Below the pieces are notes generated by a model that saw only the letters and a list, made by a program, of their open reading frames with translations, was not told where the DNA came from and made no database searches. Below, piece by piece: positions 17,446 to 26,158 of a stretch of 64,000 bases of DNA. The stretch comes from Trichomonas vaginalis G3 (taxonomy: Eukaryota > Parabasalia > Trichomonadida > Trichomonadidae), in the NCBI RefSeq assembly GCF_026262505.1, contig NC_067203.1, positions 14,210,392 to 14,274,391 on the forward strand, read 5' to 3'. A program made the position numbers and the translations under genes. How positions within the stretch are numbered: the first letter of the stretch is position 1; each line of letters starts with the position of its first letter.

Positions 17446-18303
17446 TTACAATACTGCGATGGTAGAGTTTAAGAGTTGTGTTTCAATATAGAGACAGTCC
17501 TTATGGTCTGGAGGTAAGAACACTGGGCAGTTATGATCATGAGTGGAGAACATGTCTATCCAAAACTCACGATTGAAGCCAGTTAATTTATAGTATTTAG
17601 GGTTAGGAAGTGGTGAAGTTCTTGTATGACCAATGAACTCATTTTCAACGCCTTTGGCTATATTAGAGTAAAGTATTGCTTGCTTTCTATCCCAAATGCC
17701 AGGTGTTACAATCTTTGAAAATTCATTTTTCCTCGGAAGCATTGCATCATAATTGAAAACATTCTTAAAATCATCACTTGGTTCAGAGATTTGAAATCTT
17801 ATACGTAATGGATTTTTTTTCTTTTTAGCTACTTCATTGAATGGTGAGAATACAATGAATTGACAGTCACGTGTTCCATCGGCATTTGATACAAACTCGT
17901 AATGAAAAGCTATTAATCTTTCTACAATTCCTTCTTCTTTCAGTTGTGCAAGAAACTCACGTAAAGGCTGTAAAGTTTGTACTTCAATGTTAAACTTCTT
18001 TTGAAAATTTTCGTAAAATGTAATTATACAGTCTTCTAACGTCGTACTGTCATTGAAGTATTTGTATATGTGAATGTTTTGGGCGCTTAAAGACTGTTCG
18101 TCATTTTCTATCTCGACTTGAAGTATAAAGTCAACCTTTCTGAAAGCACGTGTTATATACATAGATGTTATGCCAATGTACTTCTCTTCATTTATGTTCA
18201 CAATCCAGTCTGTTGGAAACTTAAATGTTACTCTGTTCCCCTTTATTTTGACGTCAGGGTTTTCACTACTGAACGCAACAGATAAAGGTATTTGTCTATA
18301 CAT
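17446..18303 (-). CDS. Strand-rich structural protein, candidate minor capsid (penton-like)
   Basis: 285 aa, ATG at 18303. The N-terminal part has VTFKFPTDWIVNINEEKYIG and ITSMYITRAFRKVDFILQVE, a strand pattern shared in layout with 63175-64000 and 55635-56483. The centre contains KYFNDSTTLEDCIITFYENF; the C terminus is Asp/His/Cys-rich (FSTHDHNCPVFLPPDHKDC). No enzyme motif. It sits between PolB and the capsid block. A single jelly-roll vertex protein is my best guess. Confidence 0.5.
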   Translation of the reverse strand: MYRQIPLSVAFSSENPDVKIKGNRVTFKFPTDWIVNINEEKYIGITSMYITRAFRKVDFILQVEIENDEQSLSAQNIHIYKYFNDSTTLEDCIITFYENFQKKFNIEVQTLQPLREFLAQLKEEGIVERLIAFHYEFVSNADGTRDCQFIVFSPFNEVAKKKKNPLRIRFQISEPSDDFKNVFNYDAMLPRKNEFSKIVTPGIWDRKQAILYSNIAKGVENEFIGHTRTSPLPNPKYYKLTGFNREFWIDMFSTHDHNCPVFLPPDHKDCLYIETQLLNSTIAVL

Positions 18304-18327
18304 TTAGTTCCGATAAAAATAACCCAT

Positions 18328-18559
18328 TTACTCTTTCTTTGCTTCAGCTTCTTTAGCTTTTGCTTCAGCTTCTTCTCTAGCTTTCTTCGCCAGTAGTCTT
18401 GGGTTCTTTTGTCTTCCAGCAGCTAATGCAGCAAGTTGTTTTTCACTAAGTTTTCTCTTTGGTCTCTCTGGCTTTTGTTCTTTTTTGTTCCTTCAGTTCG
18501 GATAAAATTTGCTCACGAATTTCTTTCTTCAATGCTTCAACATCTATTGTCTGAGTCAT
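18328..18559 (-). pseudogene. Small Lys/Ala/Glu-rich helical protein, broken
   Basis: ATG at 18559 (MTQTIDVEALKKEIREQILS); the region ends in a highly charged helix (AKKAREEAEAKAKEAEAKKE). Preceded by CGGATAAAAATC, which resembles the leader GATAAAAATAACC before 18303. Composition suggests a DNA-binding core protein. Broken. Confidence 0.4.
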
Positions 18560-18604
18560 TTGACTGCGGATAAAAATCTAACTTAAAACTTTAACCGATG
18601 TAAA

Positions 18605-19030
18605 ATGAGCTTGTCAAAATCAGAGCGAGAGTCTATTATATTAAATGACGCCAGAGGAATACAACATCCTTTCTATTATGTAAGTCAGAGTAAAGATGGT
18701 AAAATATACGTAAGAAAAAGAAAGGTTCCATTAGCGAATGCAGAAAGCGACAGTATTAAGGTGCATGGCAAGGATGAAGTCCATGTTAAGCCTTCTATTC
18801 AAACTGAAAAGTCAATAGAACCAGAAGAAAAGAAGCCAGATGTACTTTCAATAACGAACCAAGAGCTTATTGCAAAGTTCGTGAATTTCATTGAAAAGCA
18901 AACCGAGTCAAAGAACCCTGACCCACCAATGAAAGAAGTTGAGACAAAAGAGAATGTACAGTTCATTGAAAATGTCAAGAAACAACTTCCACCACGAATG
19001 CCAAGAAGAAGAGTGAGAATAATGAAGTAA
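18605..19030 (+). CDS. Small basic protein of the FY-x-KDG family
   Basis: 141 aa, ATG at 18605. PFYYVSQSKDGKIYVRKRKV matches GFYIHTMKDGRVQFRKIKQ of 20419-20655 and NYKVTFHRNGTASISKKKQ of 52345-52755. The middle is acidic and Pro-rich, and the tail is basic (PPRMPRRRVRIMK). A degenerate GC-rich hairpin is read in frame (VHGKDEVHV). Located just before the major capsid gene; probably a structural or core protein. Confidence 0.5.
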   Translation: MSLSKSERESIILNDARGIQHPFYYVSQSKDGKIYVRKRKVPLANAESDSIKVHGKDEVHVKPSIQTEKSIEPEEKKPDVLSITNQELIAKFVNFIEKQTESKNPDPPMKEVETKENVQFIENVKKQLPPRMPRRRVRIMK

Positions 19031-19057
19031 ATAGATATTTTTATCCGAAGTAAATAC

Positions 19058-20251
19058 ATGCAGAACGAACAGTTAAACGAATTTACTCCAGCAGAGCATA
19101 TTCATCAGATTCGCTCATATTTCGATATCATAGACAATGCAGTTCAAATTGGTGACACTAATAGAAAATATTCTGACGCAAAGATTCCATCACAACCTGG
19201 AACTGCTAAAGATAACACATGGGTAACATTCAATCTCTCACCTCCTGGTGAAAATATGTTGGACCTTTACAATACATTCATTACGTATAAAATGGAAGGT
19301 CAATTTATTGTAGATAAAGAAATTGGTTCAGGTTCCAATAAAACAAACCCACCAGGATTTTGGATTGGTTTCGATGACGCTTTCTATGCAGTTGCTGGAT
19401 ATCAAATCCTTGCAAATGGTCGTATCGTATATTCTCAAGACAACGCAAGAGAAGAAGCATATATAACTTCAAACTCACAAACTACCGAACAAATAAAGAA
19501 AGTATATGTTTTCTCAAAGGCTCGACATGAAGATGTATGGAGTCATTCGGGAACATGCAGAACAGGACAAATTGTTAGTGGTCCAATTACAGCAGGAAAA
19601 TCATTTGATTGTAAGCTTCGTTTAAGAATTCCTGTTAGAAGATTCCTTCCATTAGAAGCTATTCGATTTATTCCAGCTTTTGCATGACACATTCAGCTTA
19701 AAGTAAAGTTCAGTAGCGACGCCTTACAATGCACATCTATATCTGTAAATGATATCATTGCTTTCAATCCAACTCTTAAAGTTGCATTTGCTTCAGATTC
19801 AAATCCACCGACAAATAAATTTGTTCCATGGAATGAACCATTCACTATGATAACGAAGGCAGTAGAAGCTAGTGGAACAGTTACTATTACAACTGTAACC
19901 CAGCAACTATTTCGAACAAAGCTGGATTTTAACGAATGTTTCATTCATCCAAAGTCATTCTCTTTAGACCCTAACATTTATACAGAACTTGTAGAACATT
20001 ATACAAACGAGGCTTTATGTTTTCCTGTTAAAGTTATGGATTGGATTCCTATGGACGGTTCATTCTCAAAGAATACAGATAGTTCAAGTGCAACATTTAC
20101 AGCAGCTTATACGCCTATTAATGTTAAAAGTATTTGGGCACTATTTAGAAAGAAAGACAACTATTATGTTAATTTTGAGAACCCTAAGTTTAAATATCTT
20201 CAGCTTTCCATGGGAGCTTATGGAAATATTTGCTTTATTTCTTTTCAATGA
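19058..20251 (+). pseudogene. Major capsid protein (double jelly-roll), broken
   Basis: ATG at 19058. The N-terminal part (KDNTWVTFNLSPPGENMLDL, then FWIGFDDAFYAVAGYQILAN) and the second part (FWAL-type strands, FRKKDNYYVNF, PINVKSIWALF) match the plan of the element 2 capsid gene 36092-37755. That gene likewise has repeated strand pairs and an MFVLFRR motif. This is the shell-forming protein of Polinton-type virions. The copy is broken and not complete. Confidence 0.7.
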
Positions 20252-20370
20252 CTCCTGAACCTATGGAAGTACAAACTCCTGTTCAAAAGTCAACTCCTAA
20301 ACCGACTCCAACATTTAAACCAGAACCTACTCCTCAAATAAATCGTAAAACTCCTGCGTTTCCTTACTGA
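20252..20370 (+). pseudogene. Remnant of the Pro-rich membrane protein gene
   Basis: TPEPMEVQTPVQKSTPKPTP and the following residues are identical to the C-terminal end of the element 3 protein 60954-61394. Only this end is present here. Confidence 0.6.
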
Positions 20371-20418
20371 AAAAATAACGTTATTTTTATTTTATTTGAA
20401 CATTTTATTTAGAGTAAA

Positions 20419-20655
20419 ATGACGACTAAAGTCACTGAAGCAATGAAACAAAAGTTTTTGGTAGAATACATTAAATCAGGAACTATTCCAGAAGGTTTTT
20501 ACATTCATACTATGAAGGATGGTAGAGTTCAGTTTAGAAAGATAAAGCAACCATTAGATAAAGAAGGTATATTAAGGAAGATTAAACTTCATGAGGACAA
20601 CATTGCTGAACTTAAGAAGAAGTTAGAAGAGTTGGAGAAAGGAAGAGAGTTATAA
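20419..20655 (+). CDS. Small coiled-coil protein of the FY-x-KDG family
   Basis: 78 aa, ATG at 20419. N-terminal helix, then GFYIHTMKDGRVQFRKIKQ, then a charged helix (KIKLHEDNIAELKKKLEELE). A near-identical 78-aa gene is at 60670-60906 in element 3. It is the last gene before the right TIR and its stop lies within the repeat boundary. Function unknown. Confidence 0.65.
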   Translation: MTTKVTEAMKQKFLVEYIKSGTIPEGFYIHTMKDGRVQFRKIKQPLDKEGILRKIKLHEDNIAELKKKLEELEKGREL

Positions 20656-21172
20656 AGCAATGAATTCAACAGGGTAGAAAAGAGGTTAGAAATGAGGTTA
20701 GATCTAACCTTCTACCCTAAGTTTATTTTTGCGCTATGTTTTCATACGTGTGAAGTCGTTAGTGAAGTCGTTAGTGTGTACGTTAATGTGTACGTTAGTG
20801 AGAACGTTAGTGTGAACGTTAGTGAGAACGTTAGTGAGAACGTTTATTTTTACATTAGTGAGTTCGTTAGTGTGTACGTTAGTGTGTACGTTAGTGTGTA
20901 CGTTAGTGAGAACGTTTATTTTTTCATGCATGTGCATTGTGTCGCGGGGAGTTGCCATGGGCAATGACCTGCGCACAATATATAGCGTACAGAGAGGTGA
21001 GATGAGGTGGTTTATGTGATAAATACTTTACGTGGCAGAAATAGTTTAAGGTTAAGTTAGTGTGTACGTTTGTGTTGTAAAATATACGTTAACGGTTTGT
21101 AAAGTGTCAGATTGACATATTTTCGGTAAGATGGCGCGCAGTGCCACCATACTGAAGATATGTATATTAATT
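20640..21172. repeat. Right terminal inverted repeat of element 1
   Basis: Reverse complement of 361-870, with an AGATCT palindrome (20700-20705), a longer 12-bp minisatellite (about 20750-20925) and the 47-nt stem-loop (21116-21162). It is followed by the GCGTA duplication at 21173-21177. Confidence 0.92.
21116..21162. other. Subterminal stem-loop, right TIR (element 1)
   Basis: Exact reverse complement of 371-417. Confidence 0.7.
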
Positions 21173-21177
21173 GCGTA
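21173..21177. repeat. Target-site duplication, right copy (element 1)
   Basis: GCGTA, matching 356-360. Confidence 0.75.
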
Positions 21178-21589
21178 ATAATAAACATAATTTTTTAATT
21201 TCATTTTTAACAAGTTTTTTTAAATGTATGTAATGAATAATTCATTAGAATATGATAATGCACATTGTAACAGAATAGAACAATCACCAAATTTTTTTTT
21301 TTGAAATTAAAAAATAAAAGTAAAAAGTATAAAGTAATCTAACCAAAAAAGATATTTAAAAGAATTTTGGAAAAACAGAAAAGGATAATGATATTATTTT
21401 AGATACACAATCGATGTACTGAAGAATAATCCGGTAAAATGATGATATAAATTAGATTATTTACAAGTAGCTAAAAGAATAAAACTATAATATAAAATAA
21501 ATGAAGTTTAATGAAACAATAAAGGTTAAATAAATAATAAAGATTTTTATTTTATATCAGTATTGAGAATAAGTAACAGCTGACACTTG
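21178..21589. other. AT-rich host DNA, no gene seen
   Basis: This stretch would be the original 3' flank of the integrase gene at 1-361. It is very AT-rich and I see no coding potential. Confidence 0.6.
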
Positions 21590-22580
21590 GTAGGCAACTT
21601 CTTTATGTCTAGAAAATTCTATCTTGCCTTTTATTTTTTTCTCGCTGTGAAACGTATATTCGGTCATTTTTTTAAAAATTAATTTTTGTTAGAGATAAGA
21701 GCTAAAACTCGGTAAACAACTTCTTTATGTCTAGAAAATTCTATCTTGCCTTTTATTTTTTTCTCGCTGTGAAACGTATTCGGTCATTTTTTTAAAAATT
21801 AATTTTTTGTTAGAGATAAGAGCAAAACTCGGTAAACAACTTCTTTATGTCTAGAAAATTCTATCTTGCCTTTTATTTTTTTCTCGCTGTGAAACGTATT
21901 CGGTCTTTTTTTTAAAAATTAATTTTTTGTTAGAGATAAGAGCTAAAACTCGGTAAAACAACTTCTTTATGTCTAGAAAATTCTATCTTGCCTTTTATTT
22001 TTTTCTCGCTGTGAAACGTATTCGGTCATTTTTTTAAAAATTAATTTTTTGTTAGAGATAAGAGCTAAAACTCGGTAAACAACTTCTTTATGTCTAGAAA
22101 ATTCTATCTTGCCTTTTATTTTTTTCTCGCTGTGAAACGTATTCGGTCTTTTTTTTAAAAATTAATTTTTTGTTAGAGATAAGAGCTAAAAACTCGGTAA
22201 ACAACTTTTTATGTCTAGAAAATATCTTGCCTTTTATTTTTTTCTCGCTGTGAAACGTATTCGGTCTTTTTTTTAAAAATTAATTTTTTGTTAGAGATAA
22301 GAGCTAAAACTCGGTAAACAACTTCTTTATGTCTAGAAAATTCTATCTTGCCTTTTATTTTTTTCTCGCTGTGAAACGTATTCGGTCTTTTTTTTAAAAA
22401 TTAATTTTTTGTTAGAGATAAGAAGCTAAAACTCGGTAAACAACTTCTTTATGTCTAGAAAATTCTATCTTGCCTTTTATTTTTTTCTCGCTGTGAAACG
22501 TATTCGGTCATTTTTTTAAAATTAATTTTTTGTTAGAGATAAGAGCTAAAACTTTGCAGACAACTCCCCCATGTCTAGCA
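21590..22580. repeat. Tandem array of about 121-bp repeats
   Basis: The landmark ATGTCTAG recurs nine times at spacings of about 118-122 bp (near 21605, 21727, 21847, 21968, 22090, 22212, 22330, 22450, 22571). Each unit holds CTTGCCTTTTATTTTTTTCT, CGCTGTGAAACGTATTCGGT, a T run, AAAAATTAATTTT and GTTAGAGATAAGAGC. The inner units are nearly identical and the outer ones diverged. No coding frame. Function unknown. Confidence 0.92.
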
Positions 22581-23516
22581 AATTTAACATTCGTCTCCCA
22601 TTTTTATATATTTGGTTTAGAATGTTCGAAAATGCGTAATATGGTCATTAATATTAATTGAAAAGAACCTTGAATTAATTCAATCTGATCTCACAAAATA
22701 TTTTAAATTACAAACTTTGTAGTTTGAATAGATAATTAGTATTAAACTCAAATAACTAGTTTATTTTTGAATAAAAATTATTTGAATTTATTCAATTTTG
22801 TGATTTTTCCTTCAAAAATCAAGTTTAAATATCTTATTTGCCATATAATTATAAATACAATGAAACATATTCGAAATTGAAAAGAATGACTTTTTCTGTT
22901 CTTTCAATCATTCAATTTGAATTTTGCAATATTGGATTTCTCATTAAATAGCTATTAAAAACAACAAGCAATTTAACTTACATTCAAATTTATTTGTGTT
23001 ATATTCAATCTTCTCAAAACTTATAATTTTCGGCTATAGCATGATTATATGCTATATAATATAATAAACCTATAATAGTATCATTCTTTCAATTATTTGA
23101 AGAGAAAACCGAAAAAATCTTTTTTCGGTCTATAACAATATAAAATTGAGAGCAAATAATAAAAAGTTGCTAAGTCATGATTTTATCTTTCATATTCTAA
23201 CATAAACTATTGATACAAACTAATTCCCGAAATTTTGACAAATATAAGATTTTGAATTTCTAAAAGAAATATTTGAAATATTTTAATAATATAAACTTCA
23301 TGCATTCTTGCTTGATAATAGATTTATCAATTCAACAATGAACTATATCAGACATTTCAGATCAAAAGATATCCAAAATCAAAACCATTATGAACAATCT
23401 ATCTTTTGGTCCACAACATTGATGTGAAAAGCGTAAAAATGTAAGAAAGTATTATAAAAAGAAGATAATAATAAATCATAATAAATTTACTGATTGATAA
23501 GTAAAGTCATAAATAT
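22581..23516. other. AT-rich intergenic DNA
   Basis: No gene, repeat or RNA recognised. Confidence 0.6.
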
Positions 23517-25433
23517 TTAGCTGGTGCTATCAGAGCTGCTGTTTGAATCAGAGCTTTCGTCGCTAGTATCATGATGATGGCCGCTTTCATGTCCACGGTG
23601 GCTGCTGTGAGCAGATCCCGAACTGTGATGGTGAGAGCCATGCTTCGATGATTCCTCTTCAGATGATTCTTCTTTCTGTTCTTCGACCTGGTTTGCATAT
23701 CTTGGAGGATTCCATGTGTCGTCTCCAAATTTCCGCATGAATCTTTCACGTTGCTGAATTGATACTTCTGGCTTATGACGATGATCGCGGTTTGATGGAG
23801 TGCGTCCACTTTCTGTGACATCTCCTTCCTTCACTCTCTGCTCGTAGCATCTCTTACAATGAGGTCTGTTATGGCAGCACAAAGCATCTCTTGTATCAAG
23901 TATTTTGCCGCATATTCTGCAGCAGAAGCATCTCTTGTGATAGAACTTGTTATGCCAGCGGATTTTTGTGATATCGTGTAAAGCAATTTCGTTCTTGCAA
24001 TATGCGCAGCTCTTGAGATATCTAATACCTTGCTCTGGGCAGTAATATCTGTTGTGGTGAACGACGAAGTTCTTTCCCTTCAAAGTTTTTTCGCATTCGT
24101 AACAATTGAAGCATTTGACATGGAAATTATGGGTTCTGTCGTTAACATACCTGCCAAGGATTGGTTTATCGCATTTCTTGCATTTGCGCTGATTAGCTAT
24201 TTGTTTGCATTTCAAGCAACAAACTTCATTCATTACTACTTGGTAGTTTTCTTCCGTTAATTTGGTTGTGCATTCGAAACATCTCAAACAATCCTTATGA
24301 ATTGCATGTCCTAACTCGCGAAGTGAAATAATTTGATCTGTATCCTCAAGGAAGTCAGAGCAAACGTAGCAACGATTGAGTTTTCCGTTGATCTTAGCGC
24401 ACTTCAAGCATAATGGTGATTCCTTATGTATTATGCACTCTGGTGGAGTCAAGACTTTGTTGCATTTACTGCACTTGAAGCAGTCAGGGCAATAGCAATT
24501 ACCAAATGCATAAAGGAACTTATCTTTGCATGTTTTGCTGCATACTCTGCATGTTTTGAGCAAAGAAGTTTCTGGACCTTCATCTGCTCTGAACGGAGAT
24601 CCAGTTTGCTTTGGTGCTTGTGTCTTTGGAGGTGGTGTAGAAATCATACCACTCTGGAATGCCATTGAGTTTGGTGTAGCCATCATACCACTCTGGAATG
24701 CCATTGAGTTTGGTGTAGCCATCATACCACTCTGGAATGCCATTGAGTTTGGTGTAGCCATCATACCACTCTGGAATGCCATTGAGTTTGGTGTAGCCAT
24801 CATACCACTCTGGAATGCCATAGGATTAGGAGCTGGAGGTGGTGGTCCTGCCATCATTCCGCTCTGGAAATTCATCTGATTTTGCTGCATAGCGATTGTT
24901 CCTTGAGCTGGTGGTGGGGGCATCATTCCGCTTTGGAAGCCAGCTGCAGGTGGTGGAGGCATCATTCCATGAGCAGATGGAGGGGGCATGACACCAGGCT
25001 CTGGAAGTTGAGTGCCGAGTGGTGCCTGTTGAACGAATCTTTGAGAACCAAATCCGCTGTCCATCGGTGGAGGGGGAAGACCTGAACTTGGTGGTGGTGG
25101 AGGTAAGCCGCCAGGCATTGTCTTCATTGTGGTTGTTGATTCCGTATAAATCATATTGCTGTTCATTGGAGGTGGTGGAGGGAATCCAGTGCCAGGTGGA
25201 GGTGGCAATCCACCGCCAGGAGGTGGAGGTAAGCCACCATTTGGTGGTGGCGGTAAGCCATTATTTGGAGGAGGAGGAAGGCCACTGCTTGGTGGAGGTG
25301 GTAAACCGCTGTTTGGTGGTGGAGGTAAGCTATTGTTTGGTGGTGGAGGGAGAATTCCGCCTGGAGGAGGAAGTAGACCACTAACTCCTGGTGGAGGTGG
25401 CAATCCATCTGGGGATGGAGGAAGTCCACTCAT
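23517..25433 (-). CDS. Proline-rich protein with four LIM domains
   Basis: 638 aa from the ATG at 25433 (MSGLPPSPDG); the frame extends upstream only to a TTG. Residues about 1-110 are GLPPPP-type repeats, the profilin/EVH1-binding style of actin regulators. Residues about 150-280 are FQSGMM repeats, five of them nearly identical 13-mers encoded by a 39-bp DNA repeat. Four LIM zinc-binding domains follow, starting at CRVCSKTCKD, CYVCSDFLED, CKKCDKPILG and CAYCKNEIAL. The tail is Ser/His/Glu-rich. Likely a cytoskeletal scaffold linking actin assembly to adhesion or amoeboid change. The stop is TAAAT, matching the UAAA-type poly(A) signal reported for Trichomonas. Confidence 0.9.
   Translation of the reverse strand: MSGLPPSPDGLPPPPGVSGLLPPPGGILPPPPNNSLPPPPNSGLPPPPSSGLPPPPNNGLPPPPNGGLPPPPGGGLPPPPGTGFPPPPPMNSNMIYTESTTTMKTMPGGLPPPPPSSGLPPPPMDSGFGSQRFVQQAPLGTQLPEPGVMPPPSAHGMMPPPPAAGFQSGMMPPPPAQGTIAMQQNQMNFQSGMMAGPPPPAPNPMAFQSGMMATPNSMAFQSGMMATPNSMAFQSGMMATPNSMAFQSGMMATPNSMAFQSGMISTPPPKTQAPKQTGSPFRADEGPETSLLKTCRVCSKTCKDKFLYAFGNCYCPDCFKCSKCNKVLTPPECIIHKESPLCLKCAKINGKLNRCYVCSDFLEDTDQIISLRELGHAIHKDCLRCFECTTKLTEENYQVVMNEVCCLKCKQIANQRKCKKCDKPILGRYVNDRTHNFHVKCFNCYECEKTLKGKNFVVHHNRYYCPEQGIRYLKSCAYCKNEIALHDITKIRWHNKFYHKRCFCCRICGKILDTRDALCCHNRPHCKRCYEQRVKEGDVTESGRTPSNRDHRHKPEVSIQQRERFMRKFGDDTWNPPRYANQVEEQKEESSEEESSKHGSHHHSSGSAHSSHRGHESGHHHDTSDESSDSNSSSDSTS
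24643..24830 (-). repeat. 39-bp coding minisatellite in the LIM gene
   Basis: ATCATACCACTCTGGAATGC recurs at 24643, 24682, 24721, 24760 and 24799 with exact 39-bp spacing, keeping the frame and encoding 13-residue FQSGMMATPNSMA units. A diverged unit follows near 24850. Confidence 0.9.
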
Positions 25434-26158
25434 ATTTTTGATATAAAATTCATTCAAAAAATTGAAAAATTTAATTTGAAATAAAAAAAGTTTTTCTGTT
25501 TCGATTTTGAGCAATTATAAAATGAGTGTATGATATGATGGAATTTGTCTTTGGATCCAATATTCAAGAAAAATCATATTAGTTCGATTTTATACTGTTC
25601 TTCAAGAAATATTGATTTCCGAATATTCAAATCCAAGTTCCATCAATGATAATACTTGGATGCAATTTGTGTGCGAATTCAAATAGCATTCGATTAGTAT
25701 GTTCAGGTTTGAGATGAAATTTTGAAAATCTTGTATTCGTTTGTAATAGTGGATTTGGTTCAACAATTGCCTGCTATGGAGCTAAATTCAAATAATTTTT
25801 GTTGTAAATCTGTATATATAAGATGATATAAGTCGGAATAATATAAAACATTAAAATGTTAACTTAATTCAGGGTATTGCATTTTGGAATCATAACTTCT
25901 GGTTAGACCGAAATGGATTTAGTTATCTATTTGTGGTGGTAGACAACTCATATTTTTCTCAAAGAATTCAACCAAAAATTTAAAATCATGGAGAAACGTG
26001 GATTATGGTAGGTATTCTCCCTAATCGCTTTTGGTTTTTCCGCATTTTTTAAACTGCTGCATAATCAAGAGGAGTTTTTCCAATTCAATTTATAACTTCA
26101 CAAAGAAAAGTAAACTTGAAAATAATGAGAAGAAAAACACTTTTTTTATTATAAATCC
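25434..26158. other. Intergenic DNA between LIM and WD40 genes
   Basis: No gene seen. It holds the promoter region of the LIM gene and the 3' flank of the WD40 gene (with an AATAAAAAAAG run). Confidence 0.6.

Larger units (their letters stand above)
361..21172. mobile_element. Maverick/Polinton element 1, both ends present
   Basis: This is a 20.8-kb Polinton with both TIRs (361-870 and 20640-21172). It is flanked by the 5-bp repeat GCGTA (356-360 and 21173-21177). The tips read AATTAATATAC inward on both sides. Parts from left to right: amphipathic minor protein, penton-like genes, A32-like packaging ATPase, collagen/fibre genes, integrase, a KilA-N/GIY-YIG cluster, protein-primed PolB, another jelly-roll candidate, major capsid protein and small basic proteins. 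The near-identical TIRs and perfect TSD suggest a recent insertion, but the element is broken, with about ten breaks by eye. Left-end genes are almost identical to those of element 4 at 61782. Confidence 0.93.

Noticed and set aside
24030-25446. Plus-strand frames of 67-121 aa opposite the LIM gene
   Set aside because: They mirror the polyproline and repeat coding of the minus strand (GGGG/PPPP shadows).
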